Below, piece by piece: positions 28,334 through 36,059 of a stretch of 64,000 nt of DNA. The notes under the pieces were generated by a model. The model did not search any database. It saw nothing but the letters and a program-made list of their open reading frames with translations, and was not told the DNA's origin. How positions within the stretch are numbered: the first letter of the stretch is position 1; each line of letters starts with the position of its first letter. The stretch is from assembly GCA_016839555.1 (NCBI GenBank), contig JAEOUA010000012.1, positions 124,001 through 188,000 on the forward strand, read 5' to 3'. The translations under genes were made by a program, and so were the position numbers. This DNA is from Promethearchaeota archaeon. Its GTDB lineage: Archaea > Asgardarchaeota > Lokiarchaeia > Sigyniarchaeales > SOKP01.

Positions 28334-28750
28334 ATGGTACATATAGAAAGAAAGATAGAAATTAACGCACCTGTAAATGGAGTGTTTGATATTTTGGATG
28401 AGCCCGAGAAATTTGCCATTTGGAATATTACAGTAAATTCTGTTGACATAATTGAGCCTAAGAAGTCAGGATTTGTCAAATCTACTGTTGGAGATTTTAC
28501 ATCCACTAGATATGAGGTTGTTAAAAATGATAGAATATTTTATAATATAGAAGGTGGTGTCTTTGATAAAATGGGATATTCATTGAAAATAAAGGGAGAT
28601 GGAACTGAAGCAACCCTCTGGGCAGAATTTAAGGATGAGAGCAAAGAGAAAATGCTCCTGAAAGCTGGGGAAATACTATTAGATTGTCTCAAGAAATATG
28701 CCGAGTTTTTAGAAAGCGGTGGAAATCCTGCAGAGTATAAAAAAAAATAA
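28334..28750 (+). CDS. START/SRPBCC-like small ligand-binding protein, paralogue of 10262-10678
   Basis: The 138-residue SRPBCC-fold protein shares length and key positions with the protein at 10262: the start VHIERKIEINAPVNGVFDIL, IWNITVN, VGDFTS, a GYSLKIKGDG strand and the long final helix ending ESGGNPAEYKKK. An in-frame TTG at 28286 gives a longer reading, but the paralogue comparison and the GATGAATTT spacing support ATG 28334. It probably binds a hydrophobic ligand; no active-site chemistry can be assigned. It is monocistronic and divergent from DUF763. Confidence 0.8.
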   Translation: MVHIERKIEINAPVNGVFDILDEPEKFAIWNITVNSVDIIEPKKSGFVKSTVGDFTSTRYEVVKNDRIFYNIEGGVFDKMGYSLKIKGDGTEATLWAEFKDESKEKMLLKAGEILLDCLKKYAEFLESGGNPAEYKKK

Positions 28751-29129
28751 GGTTCTTGAATTCTGTGTAATTTTAAATCCTCTTTTTTTTATTTATTGAT
28801 AAAAAAAATTAAGCTTTTTCCTTTTCCAGTAGCTCATCAATACTAAAATTCCTATCACTAAAATTGCTATTATTAATTAGTAATTTTAAATTTCTATATT
28901 TCTAAGAAATTTTTAAACCTCTTTATTCATATAACTTCATTTTTTATAGATAAAAATAAATTTAATTCAAAATTAGTATTTTTTATTTTTAACTTTAATT
29001 ATAATCTAAAAAAAGGAGATAAGCAGATTTTAAATTAAAATGCAATAATAATATTTTTAGGATTTTTATAATTATCTTTATGAGATTAGATTATAAACAA
29101 ATAATAATAGTATTTATGTCGGTGAATAT
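28751..29129. other. Intergenic region, mostly featureless
   Basis: This is 379 bases of A/T-rich DNA. On the minus strand a 27-codon open stretch (28793-28876) encodes a perfect-looking membrane helix with a basic tail (LVIGILVLMSYWKRKKL), but it lacks a start codon and has a stop directly before it. It may be a decayed C-terminal anchor or chance. No RNA gene is seen. Confidence 0.3.
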
Positions 29130-30074
29130 ATGGATTTTTTTACACATTTAGTTATTGGAGCACTTGTATATGCGATTTTCTTCAAGGGAATTACCTGGAA
29201 TTACTTATTTTATGCAATTTTTTTCGCAATTTTACCTGATTTAGATATTTTCCTTTCCCCTTTAAAACGGAAATTCAAATCTGTTTATCTTGAGCATCGT
29301 TCGGGTTCCCATTCTTATGTTATAGGGACTATTGCATCCGCATTAATAGGTGGTATATATTCTCTTTTCACAAACCAGTCATTTTTGATTATTTGGATGA
29401 TTGGAACAATTTTTTATGGAATTCATGTATCTCTTGATTTACTCACGACTACAAAAATCCCCTGTTTTTATCCCTTTTCCAAGAAGGAATTTTGTTTTTA
29501 TGCGGAAAAGGCTGGGAGCTCATTTACTTTAATAATTTCTTTGATCTTTCTAGTAAATATAGCAATAGTATATTTTAATAGCCCAAATAAATCAACTTCC
29601 TTTTTAGTAATTAATATCTATACTTATTTTTTCCTAATTTACTATCTCTATCGGATAATAACAAAATTCTGGATTGATCATCATTTAAATGAAGATCAGA
29701 AATACATTCCGGGAATTTTACCCATTTATTTCTATATTTTTGAAAAAAAGATAATTGACAATACATTATCATTTTCTCTTAAGAAAAAGTCTCATTTTTC
29801 ACGAACTAAATTAATTTATAAGAATAATTCAAACTTAACACCTCAGGAAATGATGCTTTTCTCAAGAGGAATGGAACTCTGTTCAGAAGATTATTATTTG
29901 GCAAAATGGACTGCATTTCCAGAATTTTTAAGAATGGATGGTATATTTTCTATTAAATTTTTCTTCTTAGAACCTATGACTCGCTTAAAAGCGATGTATC
30001 TTCAAATTGATTTTGATGTAGATACTGGACAGATATATAGTTTAAATCAAAAGTTTGGACCAATTAAAACATGA
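29130..30074 (+). CDS. YdjM/DUF457-like membrane-bound metal-dependent hydrolase
   Basis: This 314-residue integral membrane protein has the family start MDFFTHLVIGALVYA, LPDLDIFLSPLKRKFKSVYLEHRSGSHS (the conserved D and H-R-S-H residues) and a second histidine in YGIHVSLDLLTT. Four to five membrane helices lie within residues 1-185. A soluble C-terminal part of about 120 residues follows, which is longer than usual for the family. The YdjM group is annotated as metal-dependent hydrolase but its substrate is unknown. It is a single gene; the ATG follows GGTGAATAT, an SD-like sequence. Confidence 0.8.
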   Translation: MDFFTHLVIGALVYAIFFKGITWNYLFYAIFFAILPDLDIFLSPLKRKFKSVYLEHRSGSHSYVIGTIASALIGGIYSLFTNQSFLIIWMIGTIFYGIHVSLDLLTTTKIPCFYPFSKKEFCFYAEKAGSSFTLIISLIFLVNIAIVYFNSPNKSTSFLVINIYTYFFLIYYLYRIITKFWIDHHLNEDQKYIPGILPIYFYIFEKKIIDNTLSFSLKKKSHFSRTKLIYKNNSNLTPQEMMLFSRGMELCSEDYYLAKWTAFPEFLRMDGIFSIKFFFLEPMTRLKAMYLQIDFDVDTGQIYSLNQKFGPIKT

Positions 30075-30610
30075 TTTTTCTTTCAGAATTTCCTTCTAAT
30101 CATTATTATTATGTTGCTAAGACATGTTTTTTTAAATTATATTTTTCCACTAGATATTTATAAAACCCAAATATTTTTTTCAAATTTAATGCCCCTAACT
30201 TCTCAATATGGATGTCAAAATCAAGATTTTCTTCCATTCTTTTTCATTCATTTCTTTTTTTCCTTAATTTTTATTAAAATTAATACAATCTCTTGTTTTA
30301 TAGATTAAAATTATAAAAAATATAACAGAAAATTATTCAATATAAAAATTCATAATTAGCCATTGCACACGTTCTATTCGTGCCAACGCCAAGCCCAAAA
30401 CCAAGTTTCGTTAAAAAAATAGGTCATTTTTTTTATTGAAATATTATATCATATTCTTGGTTTGTTTATTCTATGGAATAAAGGTAGCTTGAATTGATAT
30501 TTTATTAAATAATAACAATTTTAGTTGATGATGATTTTTTAAAATGTGATTACAATTATCAATTAAATTAAAATCAAAGATTTACAAAAAGAATGCAAAT
30601 AATTAAATAA
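30075..30610. other. Long intergenic region with a GC-richer island
   Basis: No gene is supported here. A plus-strand frame at 30111-30308 is just low-complexity Phe/Ile/Leu. At 30361-30413 base composition changes sharply (a GC-richer patch). On the minus strand that patch encodes a short Gly-rich piece (LGFGLGVGTNRTCAMANYEF) before a stop, which could be the last trace of a lost gene. No T-arm or other tRNA sign is present. Confidence 0.35.
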
Positions 30611-30615
30611 ATTCT

Positions 30616-30626
30616 TTATTATATAT
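30616..30626 (+). promoter_or_regulatory. Probable TATA box of the methyltransferase/HgcAB-like operon
   Basis: TTATTATATAT lies about 127 bases before the methyltransferase start. Transcription starting about 25 bases downstream would place the palindrome at 30667 some 20-30 bases inside the transcript or just after the start site, a usual place for a repressor operator. Assignment is by pattern only. Confidence 0.4.
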
Positions 30627-30666
30627 GAAGAAATCTTAAATTTAAATATCCAAAGGAACTTTATGC

Positions 30667-30680
30667 GAACTCTAGAGTTC
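30667..30680. promoter_or_regulatory. Perfect 14-bp palindrome, candidate operator
   Basis: GAACTCTAGAGTTC reads the same on both strands and stands out in A/T-rich surroundings. It lies 72 bases before the methyltransferase ATG and just downstream of a TATA-like element. A dimeric regulator (for example an ArsR- or DtxR-like winged-helix protein) could bind it. A possible further half-site GTTCA...TGAAC follows at 30677-30699. Confidence 0.4.
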
Positions 30681-30752
30681 ATAGTTAAAAATTGAACTAC
30701 TAAAACTGTTTTTACATAAAATTAAAATATAGAAATATGAGGTGATAAATGA

Positions 30753-31427
30753 ATGTCTTATGTATATATGAAAGCTTTGGAAAATAAAGCCGAAAAATAT
30801 GATAAAGGAATAAAACTGTTAACATTAGGTAAGTTGCCTAAAATTAAGCAAGAGATTGTTGATAATTACATTGAAAAAAATAATATTTTATTAGATATAG
30901 GTATGGGAACGGGAACATTTACAATTTTATGTGCTAAAAAAGGAGCTCAAGTGACAGGTATTGATTTCTCAGAAAAAATGCTTGAAATAGCGAATAGACA
31001 CATAAAAGATGAAGAATTAAATGGAACAATTAATATTATTAAAATGCCTATTGTTAATTTAGATAAACAATTTTCAGATAATTCATTTGACAAAATTACG
31101 TCGATTTTGTGTTTTAGCGAATTATATCAAAAAGAACAAGATTATGCTTTAGATCAAATTGCGAGGATACTGAAGGATAATGGCGAATTTATTTTAGTTG
31201 ATGAGGTCAAACCTAAGAATATATTGAAAAAGATACTATATTTTATGATACGAATACCAATTTCACTCATAAATTTTCTAAAAGCTCATATTTCTACTAA
31301 ACCATTAAAAAATTTTGAGGAAAAAATTAGTGAACATAATTTTCAGGTAATAGAAGAAAAATTATACTTACTTGACACATTAAAACTTATACGAATAAAA
31401 AAAAATTTAGCTAATAAGGAGGATTAG
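30753..31427 (+). CDS. SAM-dependent methyltransferase upstream of the HgcAB-like gene
   Basis: This 224-residue class I methyltransferase has motif I (LLDIGMGTGTFTILCAKKG), the acidic residue after strand 2 (VTGIDFSEKMLEIA), motif IV region (FDKITSILCFSEL) and post-motif ILKDNGEFILVDE. The C-terminal 60 residues contain a hydrophobic stretch (ILYFMIRIPISLINFL) that could sit on the membrane. A strong SD (GAGGTGAT, 30739-30746) sets the ATG. The next gene begins two bases after the stop, so both are co-transcribed and probably translationally coupled. The substrate is unknown; the partner suggests corrinoid- or metal-linked methyl transfer. Confidence 0.85.
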   Translation: MSYVYMKALENKAEKYDKGIKLLTLGKLPKIKQEIVDNYIEKNNILLDIGMGTGTFTILCAKKGAQVTGIDFSEKMLEIANRHIKDEELNGTINIIKMPIVNLDKQFSDNSFDKITSILCFSELYQKEQDYALDQIARILKDNGEFILVDEVKPKNILKKILYFMIRIPISLINFLKAHISTKPLKNFEEKISEHNFQVIEEKLYLLDTLKLIRIKKNLANKED

Positions 31428-31429
31428 AA

Positions 31430-32521
31430 TTGAGTTTAAAATCAACATTAAAGTTATTTCTAGCATATTTTTTTCGCTTTGTTGGCTTTCCCGTTGAGCC
31501 AGAGTTAAGGAAAATTGGGAATCCCAATCAGCACAGTCCCGTTCTAGTTACTGCAAATTTTAATTTAACAGTAAAAAGACTGTTAAAGAAATTGAAGGGA
31601 TTAGATTGTTATCTTCTAATTGCCCCTTCGAATGGAATAAATGTGTGGTGTGGAGCGTGCGGAGGTGATTTTACTACAGATTCCGTAATCTCGATTATTA
31701 AAACAAGTGGGATAGATCAGCTTGTTTCTCACCGAACATTAATTCTACCTCAATTAAGCGCTTCAGGTATTGATCCTACAATCTTAAAAAAAGAATTAGG
31801 TTGGGATGCAAAATTTGGAACTGTATATGCAAAGGATATTAAAGAATATTTTAAAAATAATTTTAAAAAAACAGACACTCAGAGGAGGATACGATTTCCT
31901 TTAAAAAAAAGACTTGAAATGGCGAATGCATATTATTTCATCTTACTCATACTATTCTCAATCCCATATTGGATTTTTGCAATATTTTTCTCAAGTTTAG
32001 ATTGGATACTTTATTTAGATACACTATTAATCGGTTTTATTATCGTATATGGCTCTCTTGCCATATTACCGAGCATCCCCTCTAACTCAGGGAAAGCAAA
32101 AGTATTGATATTTGGAGCTGGAATCCTTATCCTTATAGTTCTCTTATATATGTTTGTTTATAACAATTTATTTTATTTAATTTGGAATATTATTACTGTC
32201 TTATTTGTAACCCTCGTTATGGCAGAAGATTTTCATGGAATAACACCAATATATAAGAGTGATCTAGGAGAGAAATCGTGGAAAAAGGGAAAAAATAAGA
32301 TGAAGATGATTTTCGGGACATTTAAACTTCAACCTTATGGAGATCTCAAATTAATTAGGGAAGAATGTATTGGCTGCAAAGTATGTATAGATGTTTGTCC
32401 AAGGGAAGTCTATATGTTTAATGAGATAGACAAAAAAGTTGATATAAATAACCCAAATAGATGTATTAATTGCAATGCATGTATTAAGCGATGTTTAGCT
32501 CAATGTCTTAAAATTGTTTAA
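31430..32521 (+). CDS. Fused HgcA-HgcB-like corrinoid/2x[4Fe-4S] membrane protein
   Basis: Residues 1-165 match HgcA, the corrinoid methyl carrier of mercury methylation: PVLVTANFNLTVKRL, the cap-helix motif GINVWCGACGGDF with C74 at the cobalt-ligand position, and VSHRTLILPQLSASGI. Residues about 165-290 hold four or five membrane helices. Residues about 310-363 are a HgcB-like ferredoxin with CIGCKVCIDVCP and CINCNACIKRC. Differences from canonical proteins are an extra Cys three residues after C74, Gly-Gly instead of Gly-Lys after it, Leu for Pro in the second cluster, and no C-terminal Cys pair. The TTG start follows AAGGAGGA (31417-31424). Whether it methylates mercury is unknown. Confidence 0.88.
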   Translation: MSLKSTLKLFLAYFFRFVGFPVEPELRKIGNPNQHSPVLVTANFNLTVKRLLKKLKGLDCYLLIAPSNGINVWCGACGGDFTTDSVISIIKTSGIDQLVSHRTLILPQLSASGIDPTILKKELGWDAKFGTVYAKDIKEYFKNNFKKTDTQRRIRFPLKKRLEMANAYYFILLILFSIPYWIFAIFFSSLDWILYLDTLLIGFIIVYGSLAILPSIPSNSGKAKVLIFGAGILILIVLLYMFVYNNLFYLIWNIITVLFVTLVMAEDFHGITPIYKSDLGEKSWKKGKNKMKMIFGTFKLQPYGDLKLIREECIGCKVCIDVCPREVYMFNEIDKKVDINNPNRCINCNACIKRCLAQCLKIV

Positions 32522-32619
32522 ATTATAATGTATCTGATATTCTAATAGTATTAAATTCATAAAACTTTTAATATAGAAAACAATTAAGATTTTTTCTATA
32601 TTTATATCAAAATCCATAA

Positions 32620-32880
32620 CTAATTCTCCTTCTTTATAGTAGTTTTTATACGAAAAACAAATTTTACCATTTTAATTTCCATTTTTTGGAAATCTTTTAA
32701 ATTTTCCTTAATAATATGAACCATAGCAGAGCCTATAATAACTCCATTAGCTCCCGTGCTTATTATCGTGCGTGCATGTTCGGGTTTTGAACTACCAAAA
32801 CCAATAAATATAAGTAATTTCTCTTGAATCTTATGTTTAATTCTCTGAATAATAAAGGGTTGAAAACTATCCCAATTTAT
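32620..32880 (-). pseudogene. trpA: trpA remnant: C-terminal end of tryptophan synthase alpha
   Basis: On the minus strand an open stretch of about 85 codons ends at TAG (32620-32622). It reads as the last part of TrpA: IFIGFGSSKPEHARTII followed by GANGVIIGSAMVHII, the phosphate-binding strand/loop region and final helices of the TIM barrel. There is no start codon, the other two thirds of the gene are missing, and its 5' end runs into the CPBP protease gene in another frame. It is therefore a decayed gene fragment. No other trp genes are in the window. Confidence 0.85.
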
Positions 32881-33448
32881 ATATTTTCCAATAACTCATT
32901 AAAACTAATAAATAATGAATTACTATGCAGAAAATTAATCCCAAATGAAACAAAATAAATGCATTTAAGAGCCCTAGAAGAAAAGTATAAACCAGATAGA
33001 CACATACAATTTTTATATCTTTAAGGACAAACCATATATAAATATGATATATAGAAAAAATAATACTTGATAAAATAATTACATTTATCATTTCTAAATA
33101 TTGAATTAATGCTCCTGCTATGTAAAATCTGAAAATCATTTCATCTATTATCATTGATAATAAAAAACTTCTATAAAGTGCTTTATAGTTCTTATTAATA
33201 AAGGCTTTAACAACCTCATGCTTCTTCATCTTTTCAAAGTGCTGAGTCTTAAAAAAAGGCGTTAAAAATAAGATTCCAAAGATAAGAAGAAATATTATCC
33301 CTAAAATAATTATAATAAGATCCACTAATGAAATATTGCTGGGAAAAATAAACTCTTTATTAAATCCAAAAATAAGAGGGATTATTAAAATAATAACAAT
33401 TATAAGCTTAATTCTATAATCTAGGTTGATATTATCTGACTCGCTCAA
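32867..33448 (-). CDS. CPBP-family intramembrane protease (CAAX/Abi type)
   Basis: The 193-residue protein has five to six membrane helices. The three CPBP motifs are present in the usual order: DEMIFRF (variant of EExxxR, with Asp for the first Glu), FSIYHIY (FxxxH) and a final membrane histidine in CIVIHYLLV. The family includes Rce1-like prenyl proteases and bacteriocin-immunity proteins. At 193 residues it is near the small end for the family. Its stop overlaps the trpA remnant by a few bases. It is divergent from the FAD oxidase gene, with only 73 bases between them holding both promoters. Confidence 0.78.
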   Translation of the reverse strand: MSESDNINLDYRIKLIIVIILIIPLIFGFNKEFIFPSNISLVDLIIIILGIIFLLIFGILFLTPFFKTQHFEKMKKHEVVKAFINKNYKALYRSFLLSMIIDEMIFRFYIAGALIQYLEMINVIILSSIIFSIYHIYIWFVLKDIKIVCVYLVYTFLLGLLNAFILFHLGLIFCIVIHYLLVLMSYWKIYKLG

Positions 33449-33521
33449 GGTTTTATCTTATAGTTTATATGAAATCAATAGTAGAACTATTATATATCTA
33501 AATATCTTATTATAATTTAAT

Positions 33522-35030
33522 ATGTCTACAATTTATAATGAATTAAAAAAAGTAGTTTCAGAGAAATATATCTCAAATAGCATCTATATTAGACATGCAT
33601 ATTCGAGAGTTGTAGATCCTGTCTTACAAGGTATTCCCGATATCGTTATTAGACCAAAAGATGCGCATGAAATCTCCGAGATCCTTAAAATAGCTAATTC
33701 CAATAATGTTCCAGTTTTACCTAGAGGTGGTGGATGTGGTGAATTTGGAGGAGCTAAACCCATTAAAGATGGAGGTATTGTATTAGATTTAAAACGTATG
33801 GAAAATATCATTGATTTCGATCAAGATAATCTTATAGTAACCGTCGAAGCTGGTATATCATGGGGGAAATTGAATGAGTATTTATCTGATTTTGGTTTAT
33901 ACACAGGTTGTCTTGGTCCAGGAAGTGGTATGACGGCATCTGTAGGAGGTGGAATTTCCCATCATTCAGTTGGAGGAGGAGGATGTGCGAAATATGGAGC
34001 TTGTACAAATCATTTAGTGGGTTTAGAAGTCGTTTTACCGACTGGTGAGATAATTGAGACCGCTTCAAAAGCTAATAAATTTACTAAATTTCCTTTTAAT
34101 CGTTTCGGGAATGGTCCTGATTTAACCGGACTATTTTGTGGAGATAATGGTATATTGGGAGTAAAAACTAAAGCCTCATTAAAAGCTTATCCAAAACCTC
34201 AATTTGCTGCTTATAAAACCTTTCTGATGCCACGTAAATCTATGGAATTATCATCTGAAATCTTTTTAGAAATGCGAAAGAAAGGTCTAGATGTGTATGA
34301 TTCAATGTACTTTATGGATTTACTAGTGGCTGTCGGATGTGAGCATGGTCTATTTCCAATGTGGGAGGATTTAAAACGAAAAAGAGGCATAATGTTCTAT
34401 ACTGTTGAGGCAAATTCTGAGAAAGAACTAAGTGAGAAAGTGGAACAATTAGATAAATTATTCATAGAAAGAAAAGCAACAGAATTGGGACCAGAAATCG
34501 CTGATGGAAATATTGCTAAATGGGATTATGAGGAACAAGGACATTGGCTAATTGCTCATAATTTGTGGGGACTTATCCCTGGCTTTTCACCTTTAGATGC
34601 TGAGTGTCATACTGCCATTAATACATATCCATCAATCATGAAAGATGTAGAACTATGGGATATGGAACATTCAGAGGATATGAATAAGGTACTCGAAATA
34701 ACTGGTATGCGACCAATTTCCGGAACAGGACCTGTAATATTAATTAAAGATAATAATGTGGAATTAACCACAGGATTTACAAGTTTTGAAAGTTATTATG
34801 AGGGTAAATATCATGAAGAACTTAGAGAAATTAATTTAAAACTTTGGAAATCCATGCTAAAAAGAATTACTAAACATGGTGTATCTTGGTATATGATGGG
34901 AGATATTCTGAGCAGACTTCTCGTTGAAATTGGAGCGTTTAGAACGGAATATTTCAATTTATTGAAGCTTTTAAAAAATACCCTCGATCCTAGGCATATA
35001 TTAAGCAGAGGTAAATTTAACTTTTGGTAG
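33522..35030 (+). CDS. FAD-linked oxidase (FAD_binding_4), paralogue 1
   Basis: This 502-residue flavoprotein of the glycolate oxidase/alkyl-DHAP synthase group shows the FAD loop LPRGGGCGEFGG, GGIVLDLKRMENII, VTVEAGISWGKLNEYL, the glycine-rich segment SVGGGISHHSVGGGGCAKYGA and GDNGILGVKTKASLK. The C-terminus is DPRHILSRGKFNFW. It would oxidise a hydroxyacid-like or related substrate and hand electrons to an Fe-S partner, probably a CCG protein such as the one at 42407. A TATA-like element about 26-30 bases before the ATG suggests a leaderless transcript. The paralogue at 38707 is very similar throughout; a third copy survives only as a C-terminal fragment at 42341. Confidence 0.85.
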   Translation: MSTIYNELKKVVSEKYISNSIYIRHAYSRVVDPVLQGIPDIVIRPKDAHEISEILKIANSNNVPVLPRGGGCGEFGGAKPIKDGGIVLDLKRMENIIDFDQDNLIVTVEAGISWGKLNEYLSDFGLYTGCLGPGSGMTASVGGGISHHSVGGGGCAKYGACTNHLVGLEVVLPTGEIIETASKANKFTKFPFNRFGNGPDLTGLFCGDNGILGVKTKASLKAYPKPQFAAYKTFLMPRKSMELSSEIFLEMRKKGLDVYDSMYFMDLLVAVGCEHGLFPMWEDLKRKRGIMFYTVEANSEKELSEKVEQLDKLFIERKATELGPEIADGNIAKWDYEEQGHWLIAHNLWGLIPGFSPLDAECHTAINTYPSIMKDVELWDMEHSEDMNKVLEITGMRPISGTGPVILIKDNNVELTTGFTSFESYYEGKYHEELREINLKLWKSMLKRITKHGVSWYMMGDILSRLLVEIGAFRTEYFNLLKLLKNTLDPRHILSRGKFNFW

Positions 35031-35038
35031 AGGGAACT

Positions 35039-35992
35039 TCATCTCTGTATCTCTGCGGGAAGATAGAAAGGATAATTTTTTCTTAATATTTTAGTATGGA
35101 TAAATCTATCTAATTTTCGAACTCTTTGAAAAATTTCCCACATATTCGCATCACTTTTATAATAATCAAATATTTCTTGCCCCTCTATGGGAGTAAGTTC
35201 GTGGTCAGCAGCTTCTTCTCTTAAAAATGTGTTCGCAAGATCTATTAAGGTAGGAATAAATTCAGGTAATTGCTCCTTATAAAAATTTGCGATTAAATCG
35301 ATAATGACCCTTCGAAAATCATAATATCTATCCACAGTATCTTGAAGAAATAAGGCTTTAAGGAGCCAACGTAAAAAAGAGGGAGCGCTTTTAAGTAGTA
35401 ATTCGGGCTCCATCGCTTCATTACCATTTATTCTAAATAAAGGTGTACTGGTATCTAAATATCCAAGTTTAGTATTTTTTTCGATTTTTGGATTATTCAT
35501 ATTATAATCAATCACTATGAAATTAGAAATCTGCCCATCTAATGCCACTTCATAAGTTTGGCTCTTTTTATTAAAATCCCAAACTTTTTTCATTTCCCTT
35601 AATACGAGAAGGACTAAAAGCTTCACTTGTTCCTTTGATAGGTGATGAATGATTTTATCTCCAACAGAATTAACATCAATCATTTCTTGAATACAATAAA
35701 ATTGTATTTTTCCCATATCGTCTTTAAACCATGCAACATCATAATCAGGCAACTTTAACCCTATTTTTTCAAGCAATTCATTATAGGTTTTATAAGCCCA
35801 AACATGTCTTTTAACTTGACTTTCGTTATCAAAAATAGGGATTCTTTTATACGCTACATTCTGTCCTTTTATGGAAAATACAAGGCTTATCTCACCATAG
35901 CCCAGAATGTTGATAGGAATCTTACCGCGTTCTGGGTGAACGGTATCCAATGTTTTTTCAAATTCTTTTAATAATTCAATATCAATTTTCAT
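35039..35992 (-). CDS. Kinase-like-fold protein (DUF6206-like)
   Basis: This 317-residue protein has features of a protein-kinase/aminoglycoside-phosphotransferase-like fold. A nucleotide-loop-like start (ILGYGEISLVFSIKG) is followed by a lysine in the next strand (NVAYKRIPIF), a hinge-like IQEMIDV, DGQISNFIVID in the catalytic-loop place and LGYLDTSTPLF in the Mg-loop place. It resembles DUF6206 proteins as I recall them. Whether it phosphorylates anything is open, since the HxD motif is not canonical. It lies 67 bases after a class III aminotransferase gene in the same direction, so the two are probably one operon. It converges on the FAD oxidase with an eight-base gap. Confidence 0.7.
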   Translation of the reverse strand: MKIDIELLKEFEKTLDTVHPERGKIPINILGYGEISLVFSIKGQNVAYKRIPIFDNESQVKRHVWAYKTYNELLEKIGLKLPDYDVAWFKDDMGKIQFYCIQEMIDVNSVGDKIIHHLSKEQVKLLVLLVLREMKKVWDFNKKSQTYEVALDGQISNFIVIDYNMNNPKIEKNTKLGYLDTSTPLFRINGNEAMEPELLLKSAPSFLRWLLKALFLQDTVDRYYDFRRVIIDLIANFYKEQLPEFIPTLIDLANTFLREEAADHELTPIEGQEIFDYYKSDANMWEIFQRVRKLDRFIHTKILRKNYPFYLPAEIQR

Positions 35993-36059
35993 GCTACATC
36001 TTCTTTTATTTATAATTGATTTCCTATATTATAAAATTATAAAATATATAAAAGCACTA

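Noticed and set aside
10262..28750. Idea that the two START-like genes bound a duplicated segment
   Set aside because: They are paralogues, but their neighbours do not correspond, so no segmental duplication is supported.
28793..28876. Minus-strand piece encoding a membrane helix with basic tail
   Set aside because: Only 27 codons between two stops and no start codon; could be chance in hydrophobic-biased AT-rich DNA.
30111..30308. 65-codon plus-strand frame after the YdjM-like gene
   Set aside because: It is almost wholly Phe, Ile and Leu from T-rich DNA, has no ribosome site and no recognisable pattern.
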